Made by a program: the position numbers and the translations under genes. A stretch of 32,246 nt of DNA from Gemmiger sp. An194 (lineage in GTDB: Bacteria; Bacillota; Clostridia; Oscillospirales; Ruminococcaceae), in contig NZ_NFKA01000027.1 of the NCBI RefSeq assembly GCF_002160145.1, positions 1 through 32,246 on the forward strand, read 5' to 3'. The notes beneath the pieces were generated by a model. The model did no database searches, was not told the DNA's origin, and was given only the letters and a program-made list of their open reading frames with translations. Shown piece after piece: positions 1 through 7,172 of this stretch; the first letter of the stretch is position 1; each line of letters begins with the position of its first letter.

Positions 1-90
1 GTGATTTTCCATCACGATAAGGTTCCGTTCAAGCTTCGATATTGTTCAATTTTCAAGGTCCTGTGCCGCTCTCCCTCACGGGACAGCTTG
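1..90 (-). other. rRNA-operon leader (partial, reads off left edge)
   Basis: Read on the minus strand, this stretch lies directly downstream of two consensus promoters. It contains GGACCTTGAAAATTGAAC (complement of about 44-61), the kind of antitermination/processing sequence found in Firmicute rRNA leaders and 16S-23S spacers, plus small hairpins (about 1-15 and 68-87). No open reading frame is present. I infer the transcribed leader of an rRNA operon whose first gene lies beyond the left edge. The structural RNA itself is not in the window. Confidence 0.6.
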
Positions 91-93
91 TTT

Positions 94-122
94 ATTATAT
101 CTCATCAAGTTCTTGTTGTCAA
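94..122 (-). promoter_or_regulatory. Consensus promoter, proximal (rrn P2-like)
   Basis: On the minus strand a perfect -35 TTGACA (117-122) is separated by 17 bp from a perfect -10 TATAAT (94-99). Such exact sigma-A promoters are typical of rRNA and tRNA operons. It fires leftward, out of the window. Confidence 0.85.
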
Positions 123-188
123 TCACTTTTTTGAAATATTTTTTTATTAGCTTTTCAGCGGCTCGCTGTCTCTCGCGACAGCTTGATT

Positions 189-217
189 ATAATACCACAC
201 CACCGACCACATGTCAA
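189..217 (-). promoter_or_regulatory. Consensus promoter, distal (rrn P1-like)
   Basis: On the minus strand TTGACA (212-217), a 17-bp spacer and TATTAT (189-194; TATAAT also readable three bases further on). It lies 95 bp upstream of the proximal promoter, and a GC-rich hairpin (GCTGTC/GACAGC, about 165-182) follows it. Tandem spacing of this kind is characteristic of rRNA operons. Confidence 0.75.
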
Positions 218-286
218 CACCTTTTTTGAAATTTATTCCATGTTTTTTCTTCTTTATCGACCAGCCCATTCTTCCCTTATATATAA

Positions 287-321
287 AGGAAAGGAACGGG
301 GAAACTCCCCGTTCCTTTCCT
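287..321 (-). terminator. Terminator of kup
   Basis: A near-perfect inverted repeat (about 15-bp stem, AGGAAAGGAACGGGGA pairing across a short loop) begins just past the kup stop codon. On the minus strand it is followed by a TTTATATAT stretch. It separates kup from the downstream strong promoters at the left edge. Confidence 0.8.
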
Positions 322-323
322 GC

Positions 324-2360
324 TTAAAGCCGCTCCGCCGGGGCAGTGTCATCCCTTCCCCATTCTGTTTTTCTCCGAACCGGCGCACTCTCCTTCATTC
401 GCACAAACAAGGGCAGATACTCCACCGCCAGTACCGAGTTCTCCAGTCCATACCAGCGGGCCGGTGAACCAGCCACATGCCGGATGGCATACTTCACGGT
501 CAGGATGCCCTGGTCGGAAGCGGGCAAGTCACTTTCCGGCACTACACGCTTGCGGATGATGCAGAACTTGAAGCCACCCACATTCCCCGGATCCTCCACT
601 GCATACCGTTGCTTTTGCAGCGGCACCTCTCCGCTTTCCATCAGCTCCTGTACGATCTGGCGCAGGTACACATTGATGCGCTGGTTCTCTTTAAAGCCCA
701 GATTCAGCCTCACCCGGAAGATATAGTCGGTACCGAAATTCTCCACCTCATACTCCCGCTTATAGGGCACATCCTCCACATGGATGCTCACAAACCAGTA
801 GGCCTTTGCCCGCTTGGGTCCTTTCTCCAGAATGGAATACAGGATATCCCGTTCCACAAAATTGTGGTACCGGCTCTTGGTCAGATAAATCAGATTATCG
901 GTAAAGCAGGGCACACTCTCATCTGCGCGCAGCTGCCCCAATACATCTTTATACGTATCCACATTCAGATAAATGGCCTGGGTATCCTCCACCTGGGTTC
1001 CCCGGTGCCAGATATACATGATGAACAGCAGCACCGCAGCCAGGGCTACAGCCACATAGCCGCCCTCCACGAACTTGGTCAGGCTGGAAAACAGGAATAT
1101 CAGCTCCAGCCCGCCAAACAACACCAGGAAGCCCCAGGCAATGAGCCCTCTGTGCTTTTTGTCCCGCAGGAATACAAACAGCAGCATGGTGGTCATCAGC
1201 ATGGTTACCGTGATGGCCAGGCCGTAGGCAGCCTCCATCCGCCGACTGGAACGGAAATACAGCACCAGCAGGGAGCAGCCCACCCAGAGGCAGGTATTGA
1301 CCAGGGGAATATACAGCTGGCCCATGGTGCGGGAAGGATAGATGATCTGCATATGGGGCATCAGGTCCAGCTTACAGGCCTCCGACACCATGGTAAACGC
1401 GCCGGTAATCAAAGCCTGGGAGGCGATGATTGCCGCCAGAGTACCCAGCAAAACCGCCAGCAGCCGCAGCTGTGGCGGAACCATTTCAAAGAACGGGTTC
1501 ATATCCTGCATCCGGCCCAGCTCTGCATCCTGCCGGTGCGCGATGAGCCATGCACCCTGCCCCAGATAATTCAGAATCAGGCATATTTTCACCAGCGGCC
1601 AGCTGATGTAGATATTCCCCTTGCCCACATGGCCCATATCGGAATACAGCGCCTCAGCGCCGGTGGTGGCAAGGAACACACTGCCCAGAATGAAAAAGCC
1701 CATCTTGTTATAAGGGCTCACCAACATCCGCAATGCCAGCATGGGGTTCAGCGCCTGCAGCACCGTCCAGTCTCCTGCCATGTGGTAAAGACCCATTCCG
1801 GCCAAAAACAAAAACCAGATCGTCATGATGGGGCCGAAGGCTTTACCGATGGAGCTGGTTCCTGCACGCTGAATCAGAAAAAGCACCGCCAGGATCACCA
1901 GGGTGATCTGGATAATCCTTCCCTGGCCCGGCCCCAACAACAGCTCCAGCGCCGGAATGCTCCGAAGACCCTCTATTGCCGTGGTCACTGTAACCGCCGG
2001 AGTAAGCACGCCGTCAGCCAGAAGAGCAGCACCGCCCACCATGGCCAGCGCAACCAGATGCTTGCTGCTTCGCCGCACAATGCTGTAAAGAGAAAAGATG
2101 CCGCCCTCGCCGTGGTTGTCCGCCTGCATGGCCACCAGAACATATTTCACGGTGGTGAGCAGAGTCAGCGTCCAGATCACCAGCGAAAGGGAGCCCAGAA
2201 TCAGCTGCGGGTCCACACTGCTCAGGCCACCGTTTCCCGCCACAATGGACTTCATCACATACATGGGCGACGTGCCGATATCACCGTACACCACACCAAT
2301 GGCCACCAGTGCCGCTGCCGGACTGATTGGGATCGCCGGTCGTTTTTCTGCTGCCGTCAT
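324..2360 (-). CDS. kup: KUP/HAK/KT family potassium transporter
   Basis: Proton-coupled potassium uptake protein of the cytoplasmic membrane, 678 aa, within the usual KUP length. The family signature GVVYGDIGTSPMYV lies at residues 23-36, in the first membrane span. About twelve hydrophobic segments fill the first 450 or so residues, and a hydrophilic cytoplasmic domain follows. The ATG is preceded by AGAGGAGC (2373-2380) at a somewhat long 12-base spacing; no better start is in frame upstream. It is transcribed alone from a consensus promoter at 2445-2473 through a leader carrying a strong hairpin. In Firmicutes, KUP transporters are often controlled by c-di-AMP; the leader here (about 77 nt) is too short for the known ydaO riboswitch. 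Assignment is firm; the coupling ion is inferred from the family. Confidence 0.93.
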   Translation of the reverse strand: MTAAEKRPAIPISPAAALVAIGVVYGDIGTSPMYVMKSIVAGNGGLSSVDPQLILGSLSLVIWTLTLLTTVKYVLVAMQADNHGEGGIFSLYSIVRRSSKHLVALAMVGGAALLADGVLTPAVTVTTAIEGLRSIPALELLLGPGQGRIIQITLVILAVLFLIQRAGTSSIGKAFGPIMTIWFLFLAGMGLYHMAGDWTVLQALNPMLALRMLVSPYNKMGFFILGSVFLATTGAEALYSDMGHVGKGNIYISWPLVKICLILNYLGQGAWLIAHRQDAELGRMQDMNPFFEMVPPQLRLLAVLLGTLAAIIASQALITGAFTMVSEACKLDLMPHMQIIYPSRTMGQLYIPLVNTCLWVGCSLLVLYFRSSRRMEAAYGLAITVTMLMTTMLLFVFLRDKKHRGLIAWGFLVLFGGLELIFLFSSLTKFVEGGYVAVALAAVLLFIMYIWHRGTQVEDTQAIYLNVDTYKDVLGQLRADESVPCFTDNLIYLTKSRYHNFVERDILYSILEKGPKRAKAYWFVSIHVEDVPYKREYEVENFGTDYIFRVRLNLGFKENQRINVYLRQIVQELMESGEVPLQKQRYAVEDPGNVGGFKFCIIRKRVVPESDLPASDQGILTVKYAIRHVAGSPARWYGLENSVLAVEYLPLFVRMKESAPVRRKTEWGRDDTAPAERL

Positions 2361-2396
2361 ATCGTTTTTAATGCTCCTCTGTTATAATGCTGTCGA

Positions 2397-2422
2397 CCCC
2401 GGCCGAAAGGATTCGGCCGGGG
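2397..2422 (-). promoter_or_regulatory. Strong hairpin in kup mRNA leader
   Basis: A perfect 11-bp stem, CCCCGGCCGAA/TTCGGCCGGGG, with a 4-base loop. It lies between the predicted kup transcription start and the ribosome-binding site, about 17 bases from the Shine-Dalgarno sequence. There is no U-tract after it on the minus strand, so it does not look like a simple terminator. A role in mRNA stability or translation control is inference. Confidence 0.5.
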
Positions 2423-2444
2423 TACTTATCATGTTTGTTCTTTC

Positions 2445-2473
2445 TATTTACTCGCTTTTTCCTGTCTTGTCAA
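2445..2473 (-). promoter_or_regulatory. kup promoter
   Basis: Minus strand TTGACA (2468-2473), 17 bp, then TAAATA (2445-2450). It lies between the DUF368 gene and kup, so kup has its own promoter rather than depending on read-through. Confidence 0.7.
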
Positions 2474-2531
2474 CAGGTTTTTCAATGCCGCATCGAAAAG
2501 CATTACTTTTCTGCATTTTAAAACAAATCCG

Positions 2532-3374
2532 TTACTCCTTCGGGAAACGGGCGTTAAACCGGTCCAGTGCCAGCGCCAGCACGATTCCCACCGCAAGACA
2601 AATCAGATCAGCGGTCAGCGCCTTGGGCGAGGTGACCATATCCTTAAAGGGAATGATCACCAGCGTAGCTGCTATTACCACACCCACAATGGCATGGAAC
2701 GCCACCGAGTAGTGTCGTTCAAACAGCCGGTCCACTGCCTTCGCCAGCAGCACTACCGTAATTACCGCACCGGCGATTCCCGGCACCAAGACTGTGGGCC
2801 GAAGCCGCCCCAGGCCCTCCACAAAGGGCGTATAAAGCCCCAGCGGCATCAGCAGGGTGGAAAAACTCATTCCCGGTGCAATAACGCTCAGCGCCAGGCA
2901 GAAGCCACAGAACAGGTACCAAAGCACTGAAGGAGTCACCTGAATCGAAAACACCTCCAGTGCCACCAGCAGGCCCAACACCAGGGCAAATGCTCCGCCC
3001 AAGGCAGCCCAGGAGGCCTTGTTCCTTCCCTGCTCGCCTGCCTGCTTCAGCAGCGAAGGCAGCATTCCGCCGATCAGGCCCACGAACAGGCAGACCGACT
3101 GATTGGGATATCGATCCAAAAAGAAGGCCAGCAAATTGGCCACCCCCAGAAATCCCACACCCATGCCCATAATCACCGGGGCAAGTTTGGGCAGATGGGT
3201 CTTATAATTTTTCCTGGGGTCAGAAAGCAGCTCCATCACCGGCCGGTAGATCCCGAAGATCACACAGAGCACACCGCCGGAAATTCCGGGCAGCACTGCG
3301 CCCAACCCAATGAGCGCCCCCTGCAGCATACGCAGCAGTGCCATGGCAGGCGACATTTTCGACTGTTTTTCCAT
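2532..3374 (-). CDS. popT: DUF368 family membrane protein (PopT-type undecaprenyl-phosphate translocase)
   Basis: Polytopic membrane protein, 280 aa. The conserved DUF368 opening is visible: GALIGLGAVLPGISGG at about residues 19-34, then many hydrophobic spans. Members of this family (PopT) were shown to recycle undecaprenyl phosphate, flipping the lipid carrier of wall synthesis back to the inner leaflet; the assignment here rests on family membership. The start is the ATG preceded by GGAG nine bases upstream. A longer in-frame reading would run into the tRNA-Glu gene and is rejected. It lies after the tRNA genes and before kup, apparently as its own unit. Confidence 0.85.
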   Translation of the reverse strand: MEKQSKMSPAMALLRMLQGALIGLGAVLPGISGGVLCVIFGIYRPVMELLSDPRKNYKTHLPKLAPVIMGMGVGFLGVANLLAFFLDRYPNQSVCLFVGLIGGMLPSLLKQAGEQGRNKASWAALGGAFALVLGLLVALEVFSIQVTPSVLWYLFCGFCLALSVIAPGMSFSTLLMPLGLYTPFVEGLGRLRPTVLVPGIAGAVITVVLLAKAVDRLFERHYSVAFHAIVGVVIAATLVIIPFKDMVTSPKALTADLICLAVGIVLALALDRFNARFPKE

Positions 3375-3471
3375 ACAGTTATTCTCCTTGTTTTCCCATA
3401 AACAAACTGCACTTTTCTTCAGCTCAACATTGTAAGAAAAAAACCGGACCTGTAAAACAGATCCGGGCTTC

Positions 3472-3546
3472 TGGTGACCCATCCGGGAATCGAACCCGGG
3501 TTACCGCCGTGAAAGGGCGATGTCTTGACCGCTTGACCAATGGGCC
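3472..3546 (-). tRNA. tRNA-Glu (TTC)
   Basis: The minus strand folds into a full cloverleaf. The acceptor stem is GGCCCAT/ATGGGTC, the anticodon loop reads CTTTCAC (anticodon TTC), the T-arm carries GGTTCGATTCC, and CCA is encoded at the 3' end (3472-3474). It is downstream of tRNA-Met in one transcription unit. Confidence 0.95.
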
Positions 3547-3556
3547 TTATAAAAAC

Positions 3557-3636
3557 ACAAAGTTTAGCTAAAACAGCAAGCATACTTCATCACCCACTAT
3601 TGCGGGTAACCCCCAAGTATTCTAGCTAAACCTTGT
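3557..3636 (-). other. Long nested stem-loop between the two tRNA genes
   Basis: The spacer between tRNA-Met and tRNA-Glu folds on itself. The outer 14-bp arms are 3557-3570 (ACAAAGTTTAGCTA) and 3623-3636 (TAGCTAAACCTTGT), complementary except for one G-U pair. The inner arms are 3582-3587/3615-3620 and 3592-3595/3604-3607. On the minus strand the stem is followed by TTTGTGTTTTTATAA. It could be a processing stem or a partial terminator that lowers tRNA-Glu output. Confidence 0.55.
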
Positions 3637-3642
3637 ATTTGA

Positions 3643-3719
3643 TGGTAGCGGTAACTGGATTCGAACCGGTGACACTTCGGGTATGAACCGAATGCTCTAG
3701 CCAACTGAGCTATACCGCC
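3643..3719 (-). tRNA. tRNA-Met (CAT), elongator type
   Basis: Cloverleaf on the minus strand with acceptor GGCGGTA/TACCGCT, anticodon loop TTCATAC (anticodon CAT) and encoded CCA. The acceptor lacks the C1-A72 mismatch of initiator tRNA, and the anticodon stem lacks the three initiator G-C pairs, so elongator Met is preferred. A CAT tRNA that is modified to read AUA (Ile) cannot be fully excluded by eye. The T-stem has one C-A mismatch. Confidence 0.9.
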
Positions 3720-3753
3720 ATATTCAATTGCGCTGTATGTAGGGCGCTTTTAT

Positions 3754-3782
3754 ATTATATTAAACAGCGATTGACTTGTCAA
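3754..3782 (-). promoter_or_regulatory. tRNA operon promoter
   Basis: A perfect TTGACA (3777-3782), 17-bp spacer and perfect TATAAT (3754-3759) on the minus strand, 35 bp before tRNA-Met. Exact consensus is expected for a stable-RNA promoter. Confidence 0.88.
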
Positions 3783-3833
3783 CAGTTTTTTCATCTTTTT
3801 TTCAAAAAAATTCTTCCATTTTTTACCATTATC

Positions 3834-3866
3834 AAAAAGAGCCTCCGGAAGCTTCCGGAGGCTCTT
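3834..3866 (-). terminator. Terminator of the soj-spo0J-serS operon
   Basis: A perfect palindrome (AAGAGCCTCCGG and its complement around an AAGCTT centre) lies 13 bases after the serS stop and is followed on the minus strand by TTTTTGA. This is a strong intrinsic terminator. Confidence 0.9.
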
Positions 3867-3879
3867 CTCTGTTCAGGAA

Positions 3880-5175
3880 TTACTTGCCGCGAGTGGGAAC
3901 CAGCAGCTCCTTGCCGCCCATGTAGGGGCGCAGGACCTCGGGGATCTTCACGGTGCCGTCCGCCTGCAGGTTGTTCTCCAGGAAGGCGATCAGCATGCGC
4001 GGAGGTGCCACACAGGTGTTGTTCAGGGTGTGAGGCAGGTAGTTGCGGCCGTCTTCGCCCTTCACGCGAATCTTCAGGCGGCGGCTCTGGGCGTCACCCA
4101 GGTTGGAGCAGCTGCATACCTCAAAGTACTTCTTCTGACGGGGGCTCCATGCCTCGATGTCGCAACTCTTGACCTTCAGGTCAGCCAAATCACCGGAGCA
4201 GCACTCCAGCTGACGCACAGGGATATCCAGGCTGCGGAACAGCTCCACGCTGTTGCGCCACATCTTATCGTACCACTCCATGCTCTCCTCGGGCTTGCAG
4301 ACCACGATCATCTCCTGCTTCTCGAACTGATGGATGCGGTATACGCCGCGCTCCTCCAGGCCGTGAGCGCCCTTCTCCTTACGGAAGCAGGGGCTGTAGC
4401 TGGTCAGGGTCTGGGGCAGCTTGGCTTCGGGAATCAGCTGATCCACAAAACGGCCGATCATGGTGTGCTCACTGGTACCGATCAGGTACAGGTCCTCACC
4501 CTCGATCTTGTACATCATGGCGTCCATCTCGGGGAAGCTCATAACACCCTGCACCACGCTGCCGTGCATCATAAAGGGAGGAATCACGTAGGTGAAGCCC
4601 TTGTTGATCATAAAGTCGCGAGCATAGGCCAGCACTGCCTCGTGCAGGCGGGCAATGTCGCCCAGCAGGTAGTAGAAGCCGTTGCCGGCCACACGGCGGG
4701 CGCTGTCCAGATCGATGCCGTCGAAGCTCTCCATGATCTCGGTGTGGTAGGGAATCTCGAAGTCGGGTACCACAGACTCACCGAAGCGCTCCACCTCCAC
4801 GTTGTGGCTGTCATCCGGACCGATGGGCACACTGGGATCGATCATGTTGGGGATGACCAGCATGATGTTGCGGATCTTCTCCTCCAGCTCGGTCTCCTTG
4901 GCTTCCAGCTCCTTTAGACGGTCCGCCTGAGCGGCCACCTGAGCCTTCACGGCCTCGGCCTCCTCGAACTTCTTCTGGCCCATCAGCGCGCCGATCTGCT
5001 TGGAGAGCTTGTTGCGCTCGCTGCGCAGATTGTTCGCCTCGGTTACAGTGTTGCGGTTCTCGGTATCCAGAGCGATGACCTCATCCACCAGAGGCAGCTT
5101 GGAATCCTGGAATTTCTTTTTGATGTTTTCCTTGACCAGCTCCGGGTTTTCCCGTACAAAACGCAAGTCCAGCAT
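3880..5175 (-). CDS. serS: Seryl-tRNA synthetase (divergent, archaeal-like catalytic core)
   Basis: Charges tRNA-Ser with serine; class II synthetase, 431 aa. An N-terminal coiled-coil arm that contacts tRNA spans about residues 25-105. The catalytic core shows motif 2 (FRKEKGAHGLEERGVYR, 264-280) and motif 3 around R393 (PPRMLIAFLENN). The family landmark CSCSN (354-358) replaces the common SSCSN. Details differ from the usual bacterial enzyme: TSEHTMIG (234-241) instead of TAEVPLTN, DIEAW (339-343) and HTLNNT (382-387). These resemble archaeal SerRS as I recall it. The gene is 18 bases after spo0J with an AAGGGGAT Shine-Dalgarno sequence, so it is co-transcribed with soj-spo0J. The synthetase call is firm; the archaeal affinity needs a tree. 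Confidence 0.95.
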   Translation of the reverse strand: MLDLRFVRENPELVKENIKKKFQDSKLPLVDEVIALDTENRNTVTEANNLRSERNKLSKQIGALMGQKKFEEAEAVKAQVAAQADRLKELEAKETELEEKIRNIMLVIPNMIDPSVPIGPDDSHNVEVERFGESVVPDFEIPYHTEIMESFDGIDLDSARRVAGNGFYYLLGDIARLHEAVLAYARDFMINKGFTYVIPPFMMHGSVVQGVMSFPEMDAMMYKIEGEDLYLIGTSEHTMIGRFVDQLIPEAKLPQTLTSYSPCFRKEKGAHGLEERGVYRIHQFEKQEMIVVCKPEESMEWYDKMWRNSVELFRSLDIPVRQLECCSGDLADLKVKSCDIEAWSPRQKKYFEVCSCSNLGDAQSRRLKIRVKGEDGRNYLPHTLNNTCVAPPRMLIAFLENNLQADGTVKIPEVLRPYMGGKELLVPTRGK

Positions 5176-5193
5176 AAGTTTCTATCCCCTTTT

Positions 5194-6060
5194 TCAGATT
5201 GTTTCCTTTTGATAACCGCCCAGCAGGTTAGCAAAGGCGGTGAGTTGCTCGTCCGAGTAAAAATGAACGGTCAGGCTGCCCCGCCCGTTCTTGTAGGCCA
5301 CCTTGACCTCGTTGCCCAGCACCTCGCGGAGGGCCAGCTCCACCTCATCCGGCAGAGCGGGACGCACCGGCTGGCTGACCGGAGGCTTTTCGGGCTTGGA
5401 CAGCTTTTTGCAAAGCGCCTCGGTCTGGCGCACGTTCAGGTCGTTTTCCACCACCATCTGCGCCGCCTGCTCCTGCAGCTCTTCGCTTTCCAGCCCCAGG
5501 ATCACCTTGGCATGGCCGGTGGTCAGATGACCGGTCTGCAGCCATTCCAGCGCCCGCTGGGGCAGATTCAGCAGCCGAAGACTGTTGGCCACCGAGCTGC
5601 GGCTTTTGCCCAGCCGCTTGGCGGCCTGCTCCTGAGTCAGCCCGCAGCGCTCCATCAGCTGCTTGTAGCCAAAGGCCTCCTCCACCGGGTCCAGGTCTTC
5701 ACGCTGCAGGTTTTCAATGAGCGCCATCTCCATGGCTTCGCTCTCGGTCACATCCTTGATGATCACCGGGATCTCGGAAAGACCTGCCATCCGGGCAGCC
5801 CTCCAGCGGCGCTCGCCCGCAATGATCTTATAGCCACCGCTGTTGCAGGGGCGTACTGTAATGGGCTGCAGCACACCGTGCTCGGTAATGCTGGCTGCCA
5901 GTTCTGACAAGGGCTCTTCGGAAAAGTCCTTGCGGGGCTGCTCCTTATCCGGTTCAATGTCCCGCAGAGGGAGGGTGCTCACCTCCCGGCCCACATCCCG
6001 GGCCGTTTCCTCAAACAGACTCTCCAGCCCGCGGCCAAGGCCGCCTTTCTTTTGTGCCAT
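5194..6060 (-). CDS. parB: Chromosome partitioning protein ParB (Spo0J)
   Basis: CTP-dependent DNA clamp that loads at parS and spreads to organise and segregate the origin, 288 aa. Visible parts: the N-terminal ParA-contacting peptide GLGRGLESLF (7-16), the CTP-binding box GERRWRA (82-88), ENLQRE (116-121), and the helix-turn-helix at about 142-165, TQEQAAKRLGKSRSSVANSL. In that helix R154 and S160 are at positions that separate ParB from Noc specificity. A C-terminal dimerisation segment ends the protein. The gene follows soj by 16 bases and precedes serS. Three perfect parS sites lie less than 2 kb away, upstream of soj. Confidence 0.96.
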   Translation of the reverse strand: MAQKKGGLGRGLESLFEETARDVGREVSTLPLRDIEPDKEQPRKDFSEEPLSELAASITEHGVLQPITVRPCNSGGYKIIAGERRWRAARMAGLSEIPVIIKDVTESEAMEMALIENLQREDLDPVEEAFGYKQLMERCGLTQEQAAKRLGKSRSSVANSLRLLNLPQRALEWLQTGHLTTGHAKVILGLESEELQEQAAQMVVENDLNVRQTEALCKKLSKPEKPPVSQPVRPALPDEVELALREVLGNEVKVAYKNGRGSLTVHFYSDEQLTAFANLLGGYQKETI

Positions 6061-6076
6061 TTGCCGCCCTCCTTTT

Positions 6077-6838
6077 TTAACGATTGTTGCTCAGCAATTC
6101 CTTCGCCATGGCCCGATAGGCTTCGCAGCCTTTGCTGGCCGGGTCGTAGTAATTGATGGGCTGCCCGTAACTGGGCGCCTCGGAAAGGCGCACATTCCGG
6201 GGCACAGTGGTCTTGTAGACCTTGTCACCGAAGAATTTCTTCACCTGATCCACCACCTGCAGGGTCAGATTCAGCCGTCCCGCATACATGGTGAACACTA
6301 CGCCCTCAATCTCCAGATAACGGTTGTACATCTTCCGAACCGTTTTCAGGGTGCTCATCAGCTCGGAAAGACCCTCCAGCGCGTAGTATTCACACTGAAT
6401 GGGAATGAGCACCGAATCGCTGGCGCACAGACCATTCAGGGTCAACAGGTCCAGGCTGGGCGGGCAGTCGATAAAGATATAGTCGTAATTTCCCGCCACC
6501 GAAGCCAGCGCCTGGCGCAGACGGCTCTCCCGCCGCTCCAGATTTACCAGCTCGATCACCGCGCCGGACAGCTGAATGTTGGACGGGATCACATCCACCA
6601 TAAACTCGGTGGGCACAATGGCCTGCTGGGCCTGGGCCTCGCCGATGATCAGGTCGTACACGCTGGTTTCCACGCTCCGCTTGGAAATTCCGTATCCGCT
6701 GGTGGTGTTGCCCTGGGGGTCCAGGTCCACGATCAGCACCCGTTTTCCCTCTGCCGCCACACAGGACGCCAGGTTCACCGCGGTGGTGCTTTTGCCCACG
6801 CCGCCTTTCTGGTTTGCAACTGCGATTACTTTTCCCAC
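6077..6838 (-). CDS. parA: Chromosome partitioning ATPase ParA (Soj)
   Basis: Deviant Walker ATPase that works with ParB in origin segregation and, in Bacillus, regulates DnaA. It is 253 aa. The P-loop KGGVGKST lies at residues 11-18, preceded by the usual N-terminal strand GKVIAVANQ. I place the start at a GTG (6836-6838) rather than at the TTG five codons upstream, because that TTG belongs to the Shine-Dalgarno sequence TTGGAGG. GTG has ideal spacing, and the resulting N-terminus matches Soj homologues. An extended -10 promoter at 6905-6933 and a leader hairpin precede it. It heads the operon soj-spo0J-serS. Confidence 0.96.
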   Translation of the reverse strand: MGKVIAVANQKGGVGKSTTAVNLASCVAAEGKRVLIVDLDPQGNTTSGYGISKRSVETSVYDLIIGEAQAQQAIVPTEFMVDVIPSNIQLSGAVIELVNLERRESRLRQALASVAGNYDYIFIDCPPSLDLLTLNGLCASDSVLIPIQCEYYALEGLSELMSTLKTVRKMYNRYLEIEGVVFTMYAGRLNLTLQVVDQVKKFFGDKVYKTTVPRNVRLSEAPSYGQPINYYDPASKGCEAYRAMAKELLSNNR

Positions 6839-6869
6839 CGCTCGTGCCTCCAATTCATCAGATCTGCAT

Positions 6870-6890
6870 CCGCGAAACGGCTGTTCGCGG
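6870..6890 (-). promoter_or_regulatory. Hairpin in soj mRNA leader
   Basis: A 7-bp GC-rich stem, CCGCGAA/TTCGCGG, lies in the untranslated leader between the -10 box and the soj ribosome-binding site. It has no U-tract. Function is unknown. Confidence 0.4.
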
Positions 6891-6904
6891 CAGGCATCGG
6901 TGTT

Positions 6905-6933
6905 ATTATAGCATAGATTTCCGTGTGTTTACA
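6905..6933 (-). promoter_or_regulatory. soj-spo0J-serS promoter
   Basis: Minus strand TATAAT (6905-6910) preceded by TGC, an extended -10. The -35 is weak (TGTAAA, 6928-6933) at 17 bp. It lies about 60 bp from the nearest parS site, so ParB spreading could affect it. Confidence 0.6.
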
Positions 6934-6992
6934 CCCATATCACTGGATTTTCCTCGGATTTCATTCTTTTCTCCGGTTTTCAGCACAAAAAA

Positions 6993-7008
6993 TGTTCCAC
7001 GTGGAACA
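6993..7008. other. parS site 1
   Basis: Perfect 16-bp palindrome TGTTCCACGTGGAACA, a match to the Firmicute parS consensus bound by ParB/Spo0J. AAAA and TTTT flanks extend it to a 24-bp palindrome (6989-7012). On the minus strand it is followed by a T-rich run and could act as a weak terminator. Confidence 0.93.
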
Positions 7009-7044
7009 TTTTGAAAAAATTCTTCCGGTTGTTCCCCACAAACA

Positions 7045-7080
7045 GAAAGAGGAATGTTCCACGTGGAACACTCCTCTTTC
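7045..7080. other. parS site 2 nested in a 36-bp inverted repeat
   Basis: The same 16-mer TGTTCCACGTGGAACA occupies 7055-7070. Outer arms GAAAGAGGA (7045-7053) and TCCTCTTTC (7072-7080) are fully complementary, with a single A-C mismatch next to the core. As RNA this gives a stem of about 15 bp downstream of noc, so the site may double as the noc terminator. Confidence 0.9.
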
Positions 7081-7154
7081 TACCCCTATGATCCCTTTTT
7101 CCATATCTCTGAACCAAAATCTAAGAACGATATGAAAAGCAATCACTTTTTAAT

Positions 7155-7170
7155 TGTTCCACGTGGAACA
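7155..7170. other. parS site 3
   Basis: The third identical copy of TGTTCCACGTGGAACA, two bases past the noc stop codon. AAT and ATT flanks make a 22-bp palindrome (7152-7173) that touches the stop codon. Confidence 0.93.
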
Positions 7171-7172
7171 AT

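Noticed and set aside
477-2387. Long plus-strand open frame of over 600 codons opposite kup
   Set aside because: It is the antisense shadow of the well-supported kup gene, has a His/Gln-rich low-quality composition and no ribosome-binding site.
2361-2531. Possible ydaO-type c-di-AMP riboswitch before kup
   Set aside because: The leader from the predicted start site is only about 77 nt and contains one hairpin, far shorter than the known riboswitch.
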